8,189 bases of DNA, taken from assembly GCA_001872995.1 (NCBI GenBank), contig MNXO01000157.1, forward strand, positions 1-8,189, written 5' to 3'. Positions 6,166 to 8,189 of the stretch are shown piece by piece. The notes beneath the pieces were generated by a model. It searched no databases, was not told where the DNA came from, and worked only from the letters and a program-made list of their open reading frames with translations. Within the stretch, counting starts at the first letter, position 1, and each line of letters opens with the position of its first letter. The stretch is from Bacteroidetes bacterium CG2_30_32_10. Its GTDB lineage: Bacteria > Bacteroidota > Bacteroidia > Bacteroidales > CG2-30-32-10. The position numbers and the translations under genes are program-made.

Positions 6166-7035
6166 TTAAAAGGAAATATATTCTTTAGGGTCAACGGGAT
6201 TTCCGTTATACCACAATTCAAAATGCAAATGAGGTCCAGAAGTTAATTCGCCAGAATTGCCTACATAGGCAATGGGTTCTCCTGCTTTAACAAACATACC
6301 TTCTTTTTTAAGCAAAACGGAATTATGTTTATAAACGGATATCAAATTACTTTGATGTTGTATAGCAATAACATAGCCTGTTTCTAGAGTCCAAGCGGCT
6401 AAAATGACTATTCCGTCTAAAGTTGCTTTAATTGCATCATTTGGAGAAGCAACAATATCGATGCCGTAATGTTGTTCTTTAAGGCTATAATTATTTGATA
6501 TCGTCCCTTTTAAAGGAGTAAAAAAGTAGAAATTTTTAATTGAATTTTGAGGTTTATCTTCGTTATACAAACCAATATTATATTGATTTTGGCTTTCAAT
6601 TTCGGTGCGTAAAGCTGAATCTTCTTTAGATTTGGAGATTGTAATAGTATCGTAATTAGTCATGTTTTCTGTTGGTTTAACAAGGTTTTCAGAGCCAGCA
6701 ACTTTTCCATCCATCACATTGTTAATGTTTCTGAGGAATTGGTTATTTTGGTTTAACGCAGATTCTAAGGAATCAACGCGAACTAGTAATTGTACAACGC
6801 GTTTCCCTGAATTAACATCTGAATAGCCAGGAATATACTCTCGAAGAGGTGTAAAAGCAATAATAAAAGTTGTTCCAATAATTAACAAAATTGTTATTGT
6901 TCCCACTACCACGAAAACGTTTAAACGAGATAATCGAAACGAGAGCCTTTCCTCAAAAGTCTCATCATTCATCAAGACCAAACGATACTTATTTTTAAGT
7001 TTTTGGTATAATTTATTTCGTTTTTCTTTTAACAT
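6166..7035 (-). CDS. Membrane-anchored M23 (LytM-type) peptidoglycan peptidase
   Basis: A 289-aa protein with a short cytoplasmic N-terminus, one membrane helix at about 39-61, a stalk (about 75-105) with some coiled-coil character, a low-conservation linker, and a C-terminal M23 domain (about 170-286) facing the periplasm. Zinc ligands expected for an active enzyme are present: H189 and D193 (HYGID) and H271 in the HLH motif (269-271). The catalytic histidines H237 (YKH) and H269 are also present, so this is probably a true endopeptidase and not one of the degenerate LytM activators. Expected substrates are peptidoglycan cross-bridges; the physiological role (division, elongation, remodelling) cannot be read from sequence. 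The KYRLVLMNDETFEE and FTPLREYIPGY segments are, as I recall, typical of a family widespread in Bacteroidota. It starts at ATG 7035 and is probably the first gene of the M23-dxr-rseP operon. Confidence 0.93.
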   Translation of the reverse strand: MLKEKRNKLYQKLKNKYRLVLMNDETFEERLSFRLSRLNVFVVVGTITILLIIGTTFIIAFTPLREYIPGYSDVNSGKRVVQLLVRVDSLESALNQNNQFLRNINNVMDGKVAGSENLVKPTENMTNYDTITISKSKEDSALRTEIESQNQYNIGLYNEDKPQNSIKNFYFFTPLKGTISNNYSLKEQHYGIDIVASPNDAIKATLDGIVILAAWTLETGYVIAIQHQSNLISVYKHNSVLLKKEGMFVKAGEPIAYVGNSGELTSGPHLHFELWYNGNPVDPKEYISF

Positions 7036-7052
7036 TATGAATCTTGTTTTTG

Positions 7053-7060
7053 CAAATATC
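7053..7060 (-). promoter_or_regulatory. Possible -7 element for the M23-dxr-rseP operon
   Basis: On the - strand this reads GATATTTG, one base off TAnnTTTG, 17 bp before the M23 ATG. A TTG lies upstream but only 12 bp away, shorter than usual. The 76-bp gap after the VanZ-TonB stop is long enough for a promoter, but read-through from that gene is equally possible. Confidence 0.25.
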
Positions 7061-7111
7061 GGAAAATATCAGCAATGATAAATTTTTAAACATATAAAAT
7101 TTGTTAATTAT

Positions 7112-8189
7112 TTAACTTGTTGGAGAGAAAAACTTAATAGGCATATTGATATACACTCTAACCGCTTGACCTTTTCTTTTTCCAGGAGTCCATTTTGGCA
7201 TAAGTCTAGCAACTCGCAGTGCTTCCTCGTCGCAACCTCCTCCAATACCCATTAATAGTTTAATATTTGACATGCTTCCATCTTTTTCTATAATAAAATT
7301 GATATAAACAACGCCTTTTATTCCATTGTAGGAAGCTACTTTTGGATATTTGACATTTGCTTGTAAAAATTTTATTCTTGCTTCATCACCACCAGGAAAT
7401 TTAGGAAATTCATCAACAACAGCATATACATCTGCTCCATTCCCTGATAAAGAGTTGTTATTATTATTTGTTCCATTAATAGAATCGTTATCAGCTAAAG
7501 GGTTTACATTGGTATGTTTAATCGAATCTAAATAATCAACAGAATCTTGAACAATAACAGGTGATGAAAATTTAATTTTATCAACAAGGTTTCCTAATTG
7601 TGTTGAAGAAGATGGTGGAACAGGTGGTGGTGGTTGGGTATTGGCTTCCACAGGAGGAGATTCCATAAATTCACTAATAACAACTGTATCCTCCATATTG
7701 TTTTTGTTTTCATCAACAAAGCCTTTCATCAGAATTATGAAAAAGAAAGCCAGAAAGATTGTTACGGTTATCCAAATAGCAAAAGACATGTGCTTGTTAT
7801 AACTGTTTCTTAGCTTGTAAGCACCATAATCTTTAAAACGATTTTCGAAAAGGATTTCATCGAATCTGTCTTTTCTTCTATTAATAAGAACAGACACCAA
7901 TTTAACTATATGATTATATAAGAGCATTCCTAATAAACTACCAATAAAATTAGCTAAAAAATCAAATATACTGGCTTTTCTATCAACAAAAAGTGTACCT
8001 TGAAGTAATTCGGTTAAACCACCATAAAAAGTTACAATAGTTAAAGCATTTATCTTAGCATACTTTTCTAGAAACGCAAAATTAGTCTGCTTCTTGAATC
8101 CACTAATTGTAAAAACTACAAGAATAGCAAACAAAATAAGATGAAATACTTTATCTAAAGATAAATTGTCCCAATAGGTTAAATCAGGA
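7112..8189 (-). CDS. VanZ-like domain fused to TonB energy transducer (5' end missing)
   Basis: The frame stays open to the window edge, so the N-terminus is cut off; 358 codons are visible. Counting from the first visible Pro, residues 1-104 are a VanZ-like membrane domain: DKVFH (12-16), a helix at about 16-31, TELLQ (59-63), DRKASIFDFLAN (69-80) and a helix at about 80-101. A basic linker (RRKDR, 104-108) leads directly into a Bacteroidota TonB: FENRFKDYGAYKLR (114-127), a membrane helix at about 135-154, a Pro-rich periplasmic stretch (PPPPVPP, 186-192), an Asn-rich spacer near 231-237, and the C-terminal TonB domain (about 262-355). That domain includes FPKFPGGDEA, YPKVASYNGIKGVVYINF, DEEALRVARLMPKWTPG and the final MPIKF strand. 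TonB uses the ExbBD-driven proton-motive force to power outer-membrane transporters. The role of VanZ domains is poorly known. No ATG occurs between the two parts; GTG or TTG near residues 97-98 could start a separate TonB. As I recall, the two are normally neighbouring genes in Bacteroidota. Confidence 0.88.
   Translation of the reverse strand, partial: PDLTYWDNLSLDKVFHLILFAILVVFTISGFKKQTNFAFLEKYAKINALTIVTFYGGLTELLQGTLFVDRKASIFDFLANFIGSLLGMLLYNHIVKLVSVLINRRKDRFDEILFENRFKDYGAYKLRNSYNKHMSFAIWITVTIFLAFFFIILMKGFVDENKNNMEDTVVISEFMESPPVEANTQPPPPVPPSSSTQLGNLVDKIKFSSPVIVQDSVDYLDSIKHTNVNPLADNDSINGTNNNNNSLSGNGADVYAVVDEFPKFPGGDEARIKFLQANVKYPKVASYNGIKGVVYINFIIEKDGSMSNIKLLMGIGGGCDEEALRVARLMPKWTPGKRKGQAVRVYINMPIKFFSPTS

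Noticed and set aside
8132..8134. TTG at 8134 as the start of the VanZ-TonB gene
   Set aside because: The frame continues upstream to the window edge and encodes expected VanZ residues (DKVFH), so the gene is cut off by the window and does not start here.

Overview
The window looks like a chromosomal piece of a low-GC Bacteroidota genome, probably an uncultured or environmental lineage near Flavobacteriia, Chitinophagia or Bacteroidia. Four things point there: the DNA is strongly AT-rich; two promoter elements match the Bacteroidota -7 consensus TAnnTTTG exactly; several starts are preceded by A-rich stretches rather than Shine-Dalgarno sites; and the protein families have Bacteroidota character. 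These families include signal peptides ending in AQ, a TonB with the YGAYKLR entry motif, and an M23 peptidase with the FTPLREYIPGY segment after its membrane helix. I cannot name a genus.

Left part, + strand (168-1712): three tightly spaced paralogous genes encode small secreted proteins of 187, 151 and 169 aa. They are probably outer-membrane beta-barrels of unknown function. All share an AGF(S/T)TG...SY..W.KK(L/I)G.Q...LPI block, a central GNH motif and a C-terminal beta signal. The 205 bp behind them (1713-1917) separates convergent genes. It holds a small AT hairpin, an unusually long 18-bp hairpin that I cannot explain, and a probable bidirectional terminator.

Right part, - strand (1918-8189), read right to left: first comes a 5'-truncated gene in which a VanZ-like membrane domain is fused in frame to a TonB energy-transducing protein. 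Then follow an M23 peptidase with a membrane anchor, dxr (second step of the MEP isoprenoid pathway, starting with TTG) and rseP (site-2 protease), which ends at a hairpin/T-tract terminator. M23-dxr-rseP is likely one operon, with gaps of 13 and 43 bp. After a 283-bp gap comes ahcY (S-adenosylhomocysteine hydrolase) with its own -7 promoter element and a short leader.

Most of the - strand is conserved housekeeping and envelope biology: cell-wall remodelling, isoprenoid precursor supply, intramembrane proteolysis, TonB energy coupling and methyl-cycle recycling. The least ordinary items are the VanZ-TonB fusion, the triplicated barrel cluster and the 1797-1848 hairpin. I see no mobile element, CRISPR array, tRNA, rRNA or clearly new defence or biosynthetic system. 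No gene-free stretch exceeds 300 bp.
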